A stretch of 64,000 nt of DNA from JBIQKZ01 sp044464765 (lineage in GTDB: Bacteria > Pseudomonadota > Gammaproteobacteria > Burkholderiales > Burkholderiaceae_B), in contig JBIQKZ010000002.1 of NCBI GenBank assembly GCA_044464765.1, forward strand, positions 62,001-126,000, read 5' to 3'. Below, piece after piece: positions 16,738-25,847 of the stretch. Under the pieces are notes generated by a model. The model ran no database searches. It was not told the DNA's origin and saw only the letters and a program-made list of their open reading frames with translations. Within the stretch, counting starts at the first letter, position 1; the number at the start of each line of letters is the position of its first letter. Made by a program: the position numbers and the translations under genes.

Positions 16738-19110
16738 CTACTTGCCATTGACCGCCAAACGCTGCCAGGTGTCAACGACCGTATCCGGATTGAGCGACAT
16801 CGACAAAATACCCTGGTCGCGCAACCATTCGGCAAGCTCGGGGTGATCGCTGGGCCCTTGCCCGCAGATTCCCACATACTTGCCGGCCGCCAGGCACGAC
16901 GCAATGGCGCGCGACAGCATGAACTTGACGGCATCGTCGCGTTCATCGAAATCGGCGGCCAGCAGTTCCATGCCCGAATCGCGATCCAGACCCAGAGTAA
17001 GCTGGGTCATGTCGTTCGACCCAATCGAAAAACCGTCGAAGTACTGCAGGAACTGATCCGCCAAAATGGCATTGGACGGCACTTCGCACATCATGATCAG
17101 GCGCAAGCCATTCTGGCCGCGCGCCAGGCCGTGCTTGGCCAGGAGATCGACCACTTTTGCCGCTTGCGGCAGCGTACGGACAAAAGGCACCATAATTTCC
17201 ACATTGGTCAGACCCATTTCGTCGCGCACCTTCTTGAGCGCTTCGCACTCCATGCGGAAGCACTCTTCGAAATCGGCCGACAAGTAGCGCGAAGCGCCCC
17301 GGAAGCCCAACATGGGGTTCTCTTCCTCGGGCTCGTAGCGCGAACCGCCGACCAGCTTGCGGTATTCGTTCGATTTGAAATCCGACAGGCGCACGATGAC
17401 GGGCTTGGGGTAGAACGCCGCCCCGATGGTGGCAACGCCTTCAGCCAGCTTTTCGACAAAAAAGGCGCGTGGGCTGGCATAGCCGCGCGCGGCCGACTCG
17501 ACCGCCTTCTTCAGTTCGCCATCGACATTGGGATAATCGAGCACCGCCTTGGGATGCACATTGATATTGTTGTTGATGATGAATTCCAGGCGCGCCAGAC
17601 CGACGCCCGCGTTGGGAATCTGCGAAAAATCGAAAGCCAGTTGTGGATTGCCCACGTTCATCATCACTTTCAGGCCAATCTCGGGCATCTCGCCCCAACT
17701 GACTTCTTCGATTTCGGTTTCGATCAGGCCGTCGTAAATGCGCCCTTCGTCACCTTCCGCGCAGGAGACCGTCACTTCAAGGCCATCGGACAGGACATCG
17801 GTGGCGTTGGCGCAGCCCACGACAGCGGGAATGCCCAGTTCACGCGCAATAATCGCCGCGTGGCAGGTGCGGCCGCCCCGGTTGGTGACAATGGCCGACG
17901 CCAGTTTCATGACGGGTTCCCAATTGGGATCGGTCATGTCGGTGACCAGGATGTCGCCGGCCCGTACCTGGTCCATCTGGGAAATGTCGCCCACAACACG
18001 CACCGTGCCGGAACCGATTTTCTGGCCAATGGCCCGGCCGGTAATCAGGACCTCGCCCGTGGCTTTCAGGCGATAGCGTTCTTGCACATCGTGCTGGCCT
18101 TGCTGCGACTTGACGGTTTCGGGGCGGGCCTGAAGGATATAGATCTTGCCATCGACGCCATCGCGTCCCCATTCGATGTCCATGGGGCGCTGGTAGTGCT
18201 TCTCGATGATGACCGCGTAGCGGGCCAGCTCGATGACTTCTTCGTCAGTCAGCGAATAGCGATTACGTTCGGAAACGGGCACATCGACGGTGCGCACGGC
18301 AACACCCGCGGTGCGAGCGGGGTCGAATTCCATCTTGAGCAGCTTGGAACCGATACGCCGGCTGATGATGGGGTAATGGCCCTGTTCCAGCGTGGGTTTG
18401 AACACATAGAATTCGTCGGGGTTGACGGCGCCCTGCACCACGGTTTCACCCAGCCCATAAGACGATGTGATGAAAACCACGTCGTTGAAGCCCGATTCGG
18501 TGTCCAGCGTGAACATGACGCCGGCGCTGCCCAGGTCGGAGCGCACCATGCGCTGGATGCCCGCCGACAGTGCAACCTCGGCATGAGCGTACCCTTTATG
18601 CACGCGATACGAAATGGCGCGGTCGTTGTACAGCGACGCGAACACATGGCGCACCTTGTCCAGCACGTCGTCGATACCCACGACGTTCAGGAAGGTTTCC
18701 TGTTGCCCTGCAAACGACGCATCGGGCAAGTCTTCAGCGGTCGCGGACGAGCGCACGGCGAACGAACCCTTGCCGTCCGCGTCGAGCTCGGCAAATGCCG
18801 TGCGGATGGCCTGCTCGAGCTCGGCCGGGAACGGGGTATCGACAATCCATTGACGAATCTGGGAACCGGCCTCGGCCAACTCGCGGACATCGTCGGAATC
18901 GAGCGTGCTTAAGCGCTCGGCGATGCGTGCATCAAGACCGGTGGCGCTGAGAAACTGGCGAAAAGCATCGGCGGTGGTGGCAAACCCGCCCGGCACCCTT
19001 ACCCCGGCGCCGGCAAGCTGGCTGATCATCTCGCCCAGTGAAGCGTTTTTACCTCCTACCGAGTCGACGTCCGTCATGCGGAGCTGCTCGAAAGAAATTA
19101 CATAAGACAT
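16738..19110 (-). CDS. ppsA: Phosphoenolpyruvate synthase
   Basis: 790 aa, the expected length. The N-terminal ATP-grasp part has VGGKNASLGEMISQL and GSFAVRSSATAEDLPDASFAGQQETFLN. The central phosphohistidine domain has GGRTCHAAIIARELGIPAVVG, whose His carries the phosphate. The C-terminal PEP/pyruvate barrel ends with EVPSNAILADQFLQYFDGFSIGSNDMTQL and GICGQGPSDHPE. It converts pyruvate and ATP to PEP, AMP and phosphate for gluconeogenesis. The divergent ppsR encodes its regulator. Confidence 0.97.
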   Translation of the reverse strand: MSYVISFEQLRMTDVDSVGGKNASLGEMISQLAGAGVRVPGGFATTADAFRQFLSATGLDARIAERLSTLDSDDVRELAEAGSQIRQWIVDTPFPAELEQAIRTAFAELDADGKGSFAVRSSATAEDLPDASFAGQQETFLNVVGIDDVLDKVRHVFASLYNDRAISYRVHKGYAHAEVALSAGIQRMVRSDLGSAGVMFTLDTESGFNDVVFITSSYGLGETVVQGAVNPDEFYVFKPTLEQGHYPIISRRIGSKLLKMEFDPARTAGVAVRTVDVPVSERNRYSLTDEEVIELARYAVIIEKHYQRPMDIEWGRDGVDGKIYILQARPETVKSQQGQHDVQERYRLKATGEVLITGRAIGQKIGSGTVRVVGDISQMDQVRAGDILVTDMTDPNWEPVMKLASAIVTNRGGRTCHAAIIARELGIPAVVGCANATDVLSDGLEVTVSCAEGDEGRIYDGLIETEIEEVSWGEMPEIGLKVMMNVGNPQLAFDFSQIPNAGVGLARLEFIINNNINVHPKAVLDYPNVDGELKKAVESAARGYASPRAFFVEKLAEGVATIGAAFYPKPVIVRLSDFKSNEYRKLVGGSRYEPEEENPMLGFRGASRYLSADFEECFRMECEALKKVRDEMGLTNVEIMVPFVRTLPQAAKVVDLLAKHGLARGQNGLRLIMMCEVPSNAILADQFLQYFDGFSIGSNDMTQLTLGLDRDSGMELLAADFDERDDAVKFMLSRAIASCLAAGKYVGICGQGPSDHPELAEWLRDQGILSMSLNPDTVVDTWQRLAVNGK

Positions 19111-19244
19111 GAAGTCACCTTTGACAATAGAAGAAAGCGTGTTTGGTTATGGCATGGACGACATCAGGGCACGGCCTTAAGCGGCCTGCCAGCCTGGCGA
19201 AAACGGCCTGCGGGCGATTTGCCATACAATCTACGCACTAACCA

Positions 19245-19262
19245 AACCAGCCTTGCCTGGTT
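19245..19262. promoter_or_regulatory. Inverted repeat AACCAG-N6-CTGGTT between ppsA and ppsR
   Basis: The 212-bp divergent region between ppsA and ppsR contains this perfect 6-bp inverted repeat about 60 bp before the ppsR start. It could be an operator or a small hairpin. No clear -35/-10 pair was assigned; TACAAT at 19225-19230 is a possible -10 toward ppsR. Confidence 0.3.
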
Positions 19263-19322
19263 CAAGGTGACGAATAATCTTGCGATTGTACCGTTTCCCC
19301 ACTTATTTCGCTGGCATTCCCG

Positions 19323-20156
19323 ATGACATCTCCTACCATGGAACGTACCGTATTCATTGTTTCCGATAGCACCGGCATCACCGCCGAAACATTCAGTCAT
19401 TCGGTGTTGTCGCAATTTGAACAGGTCAAGTTTGCGGCGGTGCGCATTCCTTTTATTGACGGCATCGAAAAGGCGTCGGAAGCCGCCAACCGCATCAACC
19501 GCTGCGCCGAGAATGAAGGCCAGCCGCCGCTGGTTTTCAGCACCCTGGTCAACCCCGACGTTTCTTTCATTATCCGGCAGTCCACCTGCACGTTCCTGGA
19601 TCTGTTCGGCACCTTCGTCAAGCCTATCGAAGAGGCCCTGGGCATGAAGTCCAGCCACTCGATCGGTCGCACCCACATGGGCGGACTGAACAAGCAATAC
19701 CAGAACCGCATCGAAGCCATCAATTTCAGCCTGGCTCACGACGACGGGCAGTTTGTACATGGGCTGGAGCAGGCTGACGTCATCCTGATCGGGGTGTCGC
19801 GTTGCGGCAAAACGCCAACCAGCCTGTACCTGGCCATGCAGTATGCCGTCAAGGCGGCCAACTTCCCATTGATTCCAGAAGACTTCGAACGCGGTACCCT
19901 GCCCGCCACCCTTGCTCCTTATCGCAACAAGCTGTTCGGCCTGTCGATACAGCCCGAACGACTGGCCGAAGTACGCAACGAGCGTCGCCCCAGTAGCAAG
20001 TATGCCTCGTTGCCTCAGTGCCGCTACGAAGTCGCCGAAGCCGAGCGCCTGATGCGCATGGAAAACATACCTTGCCTGTCCACCACGACACGCTCCATCG
20101 AAGAAATTTCCACCAAAGTGCTCGAAGAAATCGGCCTGAATCGGCAAACGTATTAA
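19323..20156 (+). CDS. ppsR: PEP synthase regulatory protein, kinase/phosphotransferase (DUF299)
   Basis: 277 aa. It begins TVFIVSDSTGITAETFSHSVLSQF, the family signature, and holds the nucleotide-binding loop GVSRCGKTPTSLYLA. The C-terminal part has RPSSKYASLPQCRYEVAEAERLM and TRSIEEISTKVLEEIG. The family inactivates PpsA by ADP-dependent phosphorylation of a threonine near the catalytic His and reactivates it by phosphate-dependent dephosphorylation. Divergent placement next to ppsA supports this. A second ATG five codons later could be the true start. Confidence 0.96.
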   Translation: MTSPTMERTVFIVSDSTGITAETFSHSVLSQFEQVKFAAVRIPFIDGIEKASEAANRINRCAENEGQPPLVFSTLVNPDVSFIIRQSTCTFLDLFGTFVKPIEEALGMKSSHSIGRTHMGGLNKQYQNRIEAINFSLAHDDGQFVHGLEQADVILIGVSRCGKTPTSLYLAMQYAVKAANFPLIPEDFERGTLPATLAPYRNKLFGLSIQPERLAEVRNERRPSSKYASLPQCRYEVAEAERLMRMENIPCLSTTTRSIEEISTKVLEEIGLNRQTY

Positions 20157-20278
20157 GTCGCGTAACCACAGAAAGAAGCCGTGATTATTGGCGGGTGGTG
20201 GGGTTAATTGTGCACTTATATTCGGATGCCTGGGCTTGTCAGGCAAGGCGCGAGAACGGCGCTGTGGAATGGTTCCGT

Positions 20279-21049
20279 TCAGCCGGGCAAATGCTGCCGG
20301 CGCTGCTCGAATAGACAGATTGCCGCAGCCACCGCCACGTTCAACGACTCCACACCCGATTCTTGCGGAATGAACACCCGTCGATCCGACACAGCCAGCA
20401 GTTCGGCACCCACCCCCTGCCCTTCGTTGCCCACCAGCCAGGCGCAATCGCGCGGCAACCGTTCGGCGTACAAAGAGCTTGCTTGCTCCAGGGCTGTCGC
20501 GATTAAGGGGATGGCCAGTTTATGGCGTAGCTGGGCAAGATCCTGGCGCTCAAAAATTTCCATGGCAAAGTGCGCCCCTTGCGCGCTGCGCAACACTTTG
20601 GCCGACCAAGCGCCTGCCGTTCCCGTGGACAAGTAAGCCTGTTGCATGCCAACGGCTGCGGCCGTGCGCAGCAAAGTACCCAGATTGCCGGGATCCTGAA
20701 CGCGATCCAGCCACAAGCAGTTTCGGCGTATCGTAGCCGGAACCTGTGGTTGCGGCTCGTCCACCACAAAAAGCGCCCCTTGCCCTTCCGGGACACCGGA
20801 CAATTTGCGTACCAACGATGAGTCGACAATCAGGCACTGGGCCGGATTCAGCAAACGCATCAGCGCCTGCAATTCCGGATGCTCGAGCCTGCCTGCATCG
20901 AATAACGCCAATTGCGGCAACCCTTTATGACGCAGCCATTCCTGGCACAGGTGTATGCCCTCGAGCAACAGGCCGCCATCGCGTTTCCCCGCCGCCAATC
21001 GGGCCACGCGCTTATAGACCGGGTTTTCGCGAGAACTAATGCGCTTCAC
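20279..21049 (-). CDS. TrmH/SpoU family RNA 2'-O-methyltransferase
   Basis: 256 aa from a GTG at 21049 that overlaps the rnhB stop by 4 bp (GTGA). Starting at the upstream ATG would need a 67-bp overlap with rnhB and is less likely. The N-terminal substrate-binding domain begins KRISSRENPVYKRVARLAAGKR. The SPOUT knot shows LDRVQDPGNLGTLLRTAAAVG, LVGNEGQGV and FIPQESGVESLNVAVAAAICLFE. It should methylate a ribose 2'-OH in rRNA or tRNA using SAM; the target is not determinable. Confidence 0.9.
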   Translation of the reverse strand: MKRISSRENPVYKRVARLAAGKRDGGLLLEGIHLCQEWLRHKGLPQLALFDAGRLEHPELQALMRLLNPAQCLIVDSSLVRKLSGVPEGQGALFVVDEPQPQVPATIRRNCLWLDRVQDPGNLGTLLRTAAAVGMQQAYLSTGTAGAWSAKVLRSAQGAHFAMEIFERQDLAQLRHKLAIPLIATALEQASSLYAERLPRDCAWLVGNEGQGVGAELLAVSDRRVFIPQESGVESLNVAVAAAICLFEQRRQHLPG

Positions 21050-21666
21050 GGGTTGGCCCCGGCTTGCAGCAAGCTGCGCACCGGTGCGAAACTGCGCCGG
21101 TGCGCCGGACACGGCCCATGCGCCCGCAGGCGTTGCAGGTGCAGCACCGTGCCATAGCCTTTATGTTGATCAAAGCCATACTGGGGGTAATGCTGGTGCA
21201 ATAGCAGGCAGTCGGCGTCCCGGGCCGTCTTGGCCAGTATGGAGGCCGCGCTGATGGCCTCTTCGGTGGCGTCGCCCCGGACAATCGCCCGCGCCTGACA
21301 CGCCAGGCCGTGCGGTATGCGATTGCCATCGATCAAAGCAAGCTCAGGTGCCACGGCAAGACCTTCACACGCCCTGCGCATGGCAAGCATGGTGGCATGC
21401 AAGATATTCAGGTCGTCGATTTCCTGCACGTTGGCGCTGGCGATACACCATGCCAGCGCCTGCTCGCGTATTTGCAGCGCCAGCTCGTCGCGCCGCTTCG
21501 CGGTCAGCGCTTTGGAGTCAGCCAGTCCCGTCACGCGCCGATCCGGATTCAGTATGACCGCCGCAGCGAACACCGACCCTGCCAACGGCCCGCGACCCGC
21601 CTCGTCCACGCCGGCAATCAATTGGGCTGTATCCACCTGGACGCTGAAAAAATCCATCTGCTTCAT
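21046..21666 (-). CDS. rnhB: Ribonuclease HII
   Basis: 206 aa. The acidic DEAGRGPLAG motif (IAGVDEAGRGPLAGSVFAAAVIL), the SKALTAKRRDEL block, and later LIDGNRIPHG and SAASILAKTARD supply the conserved carboxylates. It nicks RNA in RNA/DNA hybrids, including single misincorporated ribonucleotides. It overlaps lpxB at one end and the methyltransferase gene at the other, so it belongs to the same transcription unit. Confidence 0.96.
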   Translation of the reverse strand: MKQMDFFSVQVDTAQLIAGVDEAGRGPLAGSVFAAAVILNPDRRVTGLADSKALTAKRRDELALQIREQALAWCIASANVQEIDDLNILHATMLAMRRACEGLAVAPELALIDGNRIPHGLACQARAIVRGDATEEAISAASILAKTARDADCLLLHQHYPQYGFDQHKGYGTVLHLQRLRAHGPCPAHRRSFAPVRSLLQAGANP

Positions 21667-22835
21667 CGGGAAACCTGCTGCATGATGGCGCGCGCCGCCA
21701 AACCTGGCGTGTCGCGCAACAGGCTTTCGTGTATGGCCGTAAAGCGTCGTTCAGTGTCATTGATATGGGCGGTATCGGTCAGTGCACGCCAGGTGGCGTC
21801 GGCCAGCGCCTGAGGGGTGGCGTCATCCTGCAGCAACTCGGGCACGACAAAGTCGTTGGCCAGCACATTGGGCAAGCCCACCCAAGGCACGTACGGACGG
21901 GCCTGGCCCGACTTCCAGGCCATAATCTGACGCATGGCCGGCGACAGGACATAGGAAATCACCATCGGCCGCTTGAACAGCGCGGCCTCGAGGGTGGCGG
22001 TGCCGCTGGCGACCAACACCGCATCAGCGGCTTCCATGGCGTCCCAGGCCGCCGGCCGCGATGCGGATGGCCCTTGATCCAGAATGCGCAGGTTGGCCAC
22101 GGGATAACGCCGCAGCCATCCCTGGAATTCGGCACGCCGCGCCGGATTGACCATAGGCGCCAAAACAACCAGGGCGGGTTCCTGGCGCTGCAGGCGCTGC
22201 ACCGCCTGCAAAAAACGCGGCGCCAGCAATTTGATTTCAGAAGCGCGGCTTCCCGGCATCAAGGCCAGTATGCGCGCATCGGGGTCCAGGCCCAGGCGCT
22301 CGCGCACCCCCCGTCGGTCGGGTACCATAGGAATGACCTGGGCCAGCGGGTGTCCGACGTACGTGACGGGTATCCCTTCTTTCTGGTAAATGGCTTCCTC
22401 GAACGGAAACAGCACCAGCATATGCGACACCGCCTGGCGTATCTTGTTGATCCGCTCGTAGCGCCAGGCCCAGATGGATGGGCCCACAAAGTGCACGGTT
22501 GGAACGCCCGCCTGCCGTAGCGCCAGTTCGAGGCGCAAATTGAAGTCCGGCGCATCAATCCCGACAAACACCGCCGGCGGATCGGCCAGGAAACGCTTCT
22601 TCACGTCGGAATAGACACGCAAAAGGGAAGGCAGGCGCTTCAGGGCGTCGACATAGCCAAAGACGCTAAGCGCGTGCATGGGATGCCATTCGCTCAACTG
22701 CTGTTCAGCCATGGCAGGGCCGCCTATCCCCTGAAAAACAACCCCTTCCACCTGGTCCGCAATGCCGCGCATGACCCGCGCGGCCAGCAGGTCGCCTGAC
22801 GGTTCCCCGGCGACCATGCCAATGCGCATGCTCAT
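21663..22835 (-). CDS. lpxB: Lipid-A-disaccharide synthase
   Basis: 390 aa GT19 glycosyltransferase. Family blocks include GMVAGEPSGDLLAARVMRG, GIGGPAMAEQ, FVGIDAPDFNLRLE, HFVGPSIWAWRYERINKI, YVGHPLAQVIP and ASGTATLEAALFKRPMVISY. It joins UDP-2,3-diacylglucosamine and lipid X to make the lipid A disaccharide on the cytoplasmic face of the inner membrane. The start overlaps lpxA and the end overlaps rnhB. Confidence 0.97.
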   Translation of the reverse strand: MSMRIGMVAGEPSGDLLAARVMRGIADQVEGVVFQGIGGPAMAEQQLSEWHPMHALSVFGYVDALKRLPSLLRVYSDVKKRFLADPPAVFVGIDAPDFNLRLELALRQAGVPTVHFVGPSIWAWRYERINKIRQAVSHMLVLFPFEEAIYQKEGIPVTYVGHPLAQVIPMVPDRRGVRERLGLDPDARILALMPGSRASEIKLLAPRFLQAVQRLQRQEPALVVLAPMVNPARRAEFQGWLRRYPVANLRILDQGPSASRPAAWDAMEAADAVLVASGTATLEAALFKRPMVISYVLSPAMRQIMAWKSGQARPYVPWVGLPNVLANDFVVPELLQDDATPQALADATWRALTDTAHINDTERRFTAIHESLLRDTPGLAARAIMQQVSR

Positions 22836-23629
22836 GCCCGTGAAATGCCCCGCGACGAGGCCTGGAGGAAATCAACCATGGGCTGCAGGGCTGCGCGAGC
22901 GTCAGGCTGGCTATGCTGCAATGCAAGAATTTGCTCCAGCGCCTCGGTGGTATTGAGCTTGCGTCGATAAAGAATTCTGTACGCTTCTTTAAGCGCGGCA
23001 ATGACCTCGGCCGGATAGCCTCGGCGCCGCAATCCTTCGGAGTTGATGCCAACGGTACGGAAAGGGTCCCCCGCGCCAATGACATAAGGAGGTACATCCT
23101 GGCGTATGGAGCTGGTGCCTCCCACCATGGTGTGCGCGCCAATGCGCACAAACTGGTGAACCGCCGACGAGCCGCCGATAATGGCGTAGTCGTCGATATG
23201 GATATGGCCGGCCAACTGCACGTTGTTGGCTATGACAGTGTGGCTGGCGATCTGGCAATCGTGGGCGATATGCACATAGGCCATGATCCAGTTGTCGTCC
23301 TTCACCCGGGTTACGCCGACGTCTTGCACCGTACCGGTATTGATGGTGACGTATTCTCGCACCATGTTGCCATCGCCTATTTCCAGGCGGGTAGGCTCGC
23401 CACCGTATTTTTTGTCCTGCGGCATGCCGCCGATTGAACAAAACCGGTAAAAGACATTGTTCTTGCCAATAGCGGTGTGACCATCAATAACGCAGTGCGG
23501 ACCCACCTTCGTGCCCGCGCCGATGCTGACGTTGGGGCCCACGATGCTGTAGGGCCCTACCTGGACGTCGGATGCCAGTTGCGCGTCGGGCGCGACAATG
23601 GCTGTAGCGTGGACAAGGCTTGCCATCAA
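22832..23629 (-). CDS. lpxA: UDP-N-acetylglucosamine O-acyltransferase
   Basis: 265 aa left-handed beta-helix protein with hexapeptide repeats. The catalytic-His region is DNWIMAYVHIAHDCQI, and the C-terminal helical part is GLRRRGYPAEVIAALKEAYRILYR. It transfers the 3-hydroxyacyl chain from ACP to UDP-GlcNAc, the first step of lipid A synthesis. Its ATG overlaps the fabZ stop (ATGATGG); two neighbouring ATGs are possible starts. Confidence 0.97.
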   Translation of the reverse strand: MMASLVHATAIVAPDAQLASDVQVGPYSIVGPNVSIGAGTKVGPHCVIDGHTAIGKNNVFYRFCSIGGMPQDKKYGGEPTRLEIGDGNMVREYVTINTGTVQDVGVTRVKDDNWIMAYVHIAHDCQIASHTVIANNVQLAGHIHIDDYAIIGGSSAVHQFVRIGAHTMVGGTSSIRQDVPPYVIGAGDPFRTVGINSEGLRRRGYPAEVIAALKEAYRILYRRKLNTTEALEQILALQHSQPDARAALQPMVDFLQASSRGISRA

Positions 23630-24078
23630 TCCTCCAGGTCACGAATGGCGCACATGAGCTTGGCAGCCGCCACCTCGTTGCCGTCGACCGAGGCCACGGC
23701 GGTGTACTTACAGATGCTGCGGCTGATGCGGTCGGCGCTGACATCGAAGATGAGCTGATCGCCGGGCACCACGGGCCGGCGAAAACGCGCGCCATCCACG
23801 CCCACCAGGTAATAGGCGATCTGCCGGTTGGCCGGGTTGACCCGATCATCGCCCTCGAATGAAAACAATGCCGCCGCCTGTGCCATCGCTTCGATGATCA
23901 GCACGCCCGGCATCACGGGATGATGCGGAAAATGGCCTTCGAAGAACGGTTCATTCATGGTGACATTCTTCAGCGCCTTGATGCTCTTGCCCGGTACCAT
24001 CTCGAGCACTCGATCTATCAGCAGCATCGGGTAGCGATGCGGCAATCGGGCCATAATTTGCTTGATGTCGAGTTCCAT
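23626..24078 (-). CDS. fabZ: 3-hydroxyacyl-ACP dehydratase FabZ
   Basis: 150 aa from the ATG at 24078 (MELDIKQIMARLPHRYP), which has AGGA about 8 bases upstream. An in-frame upstream start would overlap the lpxD stop. The hotdog-fold active site is visible: HRYPMLLIDRV, then NEPFFEGHFPHHPVMPGVLIIEAMAQ with the catalytic His and the conserved Glu. It dehydrates 3-hydroxyacyl-ACP in fatty-acid synthesis and competes with LpxA for substrate. Confidence 0.95.
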   Translation of the reverse strand: MELDIKQIMARLPHRYPMLLIDRVLEMVPGKSIKALKNVTMNEPFFEGHFPHHPVMPGVLIIEAMAQAAALFSFEGDDRVNPANRQIAYYLVGVDGARFRRPVVPGDQLIFDVSADRISRSICKYTAVASVDGNEVAAAKLMCAIRDLED

Positions 24079-24101
24079 ATTATTTTTCCTGCTAACACGC
24101 T

Positions 24102-25220
24102 TCAAGGCGTGCCGGTTTCGTTGATATCGGGTTGATTCTTTTCAAGCGCGCGTAAACGTTTGCGCAACTGCGCAAGCTGCGAAATGACAGCCGCATTGCG
24201 TTGCCACCCCGTATGCGCATCGAAGGGGTAGACCCCTGTGTACCTGCCGGCGTCCGATACATTGGACGTAATTGCCGTACCGCCGGACACATGGACGTCG
24301 TCGCCAATGGACAGATGGCCGGAAATCATCGCGGCGCCGCCCACGGTGCAGCGCCGCCCGATAACCGTTGACCCGGCAATACCGACGCAGGCCGCAATGG
24401 CTGTGTGATCGCCGATGTGCACATTATGGGCCACCATGATCTGGTTATCGAGCTTGACGCCGTGGCCAATGACGGTTTGTTCCAGCGCGCCGCGGTCGAT
24501 CGTGGTATTGGCCCCGATTTCCACATCGTTTCCTATTTGCACCCCCCCAAGCTGGGCGATTTTGGTCCAGCCCGCGTCGGGGCCGCCCGGAGCAAGAGCA
24601 AACCCAAAGCCATCGGCGCCCAGCACAGCGCCACTGTGTACGATGGCGCGGTCACCAAGATGCACGCCGTGATACAGCGTAACCCGCGCATGCAGCAGGC
24701 AATCACGCCCGATTTCAGAGCCCGGCCCGACCACGCACCCTGCGCCAACGCGGCTGCCCGCCCCAATGACGGCACCCTCTTCGATGACGCTGAGTGGACC
24801 GATACTGACCCCGGTCTGAATCGTAGCGGTGGGTGCGATGACGGCGGATGGATGTATGCCAGACGGCAGCCGGCTTAAGCGGTGCTGGTCGAACCATTGG
24901 GCAAGCACGGCATACAAAGCATACGGCTGGCTGCAAAGCACCACAGGCCATTGAACCTGATGGGCCTCCAGGCTGCCGTAAACCTGCTCCGTCAGGATCA
25001 CGGCCCCTGCTTTGCAGGCTGCCAGATCGTCTTGCAGCTTGGGATTGGACAAGAAACTGATTTCGGCGGGGCCCGCGCCTTGCAGCGAGCCCAAACCCTG
25101 GATTCGGGGGCTCGCCTCTTTGCTCGCGCCGACGATGGTACTGTCCAGACCTACGGTATTCGCCGCCTGTAAAAGCTGATGCAGGGACGGCGCCTGGTCG
25201 GGTGCTAGCAGTACCGGCAT
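24102..25220 (-). CDS. lpxD: UDP-3-O-(3-hydroxyacyl)glucosamine N-acyltransferase
   Basis: 372 aa. The N-terminal uridine-binding domain contains ISFLSNPKLQDDLAACKAGAVIL, followed by many hexapeptide repeats (PTATIQTGVSIGPLSVIEEGAVIG). The catalytic-His block is NQIMVAHNVHIGDHTAIAACVGIAGST. It adds the N-linked hydroxyacyl chain in the third step of lipid A synthesis. The C-terminal helix (QLAQLRKRLRALEK) is the usual ACP-contacting end. The ompH-like chaperone gene lies 6 bp away. Confidence 0.96.
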   Translation of the reverse strand: MPVLLAPDQAPSLHQLLQAANTVGLDSTIVGASKEASPRIQGLGSLQGAGPAEISFLSNPKLQDDLAACKAGAVILTEQVYGSLEAHQVQWPVVLCSQPYALYAVLAQWFDQHRLSRLPSGIHPSAVIAPTATIQTGVSIGPLSVIEEGAVIGAGSRVGAGCVVGPGSEIGRDCLLHARVTLYHGVHLGDRAIVHSGAVLGADGFGFALAPGGPDAGWTKIAQLGGVQIGNDVEIGANTTIDRGALEQTVIGHGVKLDNQIMVAHNVHIGDHTAIAACVGIAGSTVIGRRCTVGGAAMISGHLSIGDDVHVSGGTAITSNVSDAGRYTGVYPFDAHTGWQRNAAVISQLAQLRKRLRALEKNQPDINETGTP

Positions 25221-25226
25221 TTGCGT

Positions 25227-25784
25227 TTAGCCGCCCAGCGCTTGCATCACTTGATCGGTGATATCCACACGAGGGCTAACGGTAACGGCGTCCTGGATGA
25301 TCAGGTCGTAACCTTGGGCTTCGGCGATCTGTTTGATGGCCGCATCGGCTTTTTCAACAATGGCCGAGAACTCTTCGTTGCGGCGGCGGTTGAAGTCTTC
25401 CTGGAATTCGCGGCGCTTGCGTTGAAGATCGGAATCGAGATCGGCCAATTGCCGCTGACGCTTGATGCGCTCGGACTCGGAAAGAACCGGAGCGTCTTTG
25501 TCGAACTTTTGCGCCTGGGAACGAAGCGTGTTGGCCAGGTTCTGAAGTTCGTCGTCGCGCCGCTTGAATTCGGACTCGATCTTGGCTTGCGCGGCCTTGG
25601 CCGGCTTGGAGTCGCGCAAAATGCGCTCGGTGCTGACAAAACCGATTTTTGTGCCCTGCGCTTGCACGGACGGCACCGCCGCCAGGGAAACCGCCCCTAA
25701 CGCAACAGCCAGCACCAGGGCGCGGTTGCCGCGCTTGATGCCGTTACATAAACCTGAAAGTTTTAAAGCGATTTGAGACTTCAT
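25227..25784 (-). CDS. OmpH/Skp family periplasmic chaperone
   Basis: 185 aa from the ATG at 25784, with AAGG about 10 bases upstream; a TTG six codons earlier is less likely. An N-terminal signal peptide ends near PSVQAQ. The mature part begins TKIGFVSTERILRDSKPAKAAQ and forms a long charged coiled coil (EFKRRDDELQNLANTLRSQ...RKRREFQEDFNRRRNEE), the Skp tentacles. It holds unfolded outer-membrane proteins in the periplasm before they reach BamA, which is encoded just upstream on this strand. Confidence 0.92.
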   Translation of the reverse strand: MKSQIALKLSGLCNGIKRGNRALVLAVALGAVSLAAVPSVQAQGTKIGFVSTERILRDSKPAKAAQAKIESEFKRRDDELQNLANTLRSQAQKFDKDAPVLSESERIKRQRQLADLDSDLQRKRREFQEDFNRRRNEEFSAIVEKADAAIKQIAEAQGYDLIIQDAVTVSPRVDITDQVMQALGG

Positions 25785-25847
25785 GAAAAATCTACCTTGC
25801 AAAGGAGCAGAGATAAAAAAACCTATTGTGCCATTAAACGGCGCTCA

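Noticed and set aside
16726..18912. Long plus-strand open frame of about 728 codons opposite ppsA
   Set aside because: It mirrors the conserved, full-length ppsA in a GC-rich gene; composition is His/Arg-rich nonsense without family motifs. Such antisense frames are expected from codon bias.
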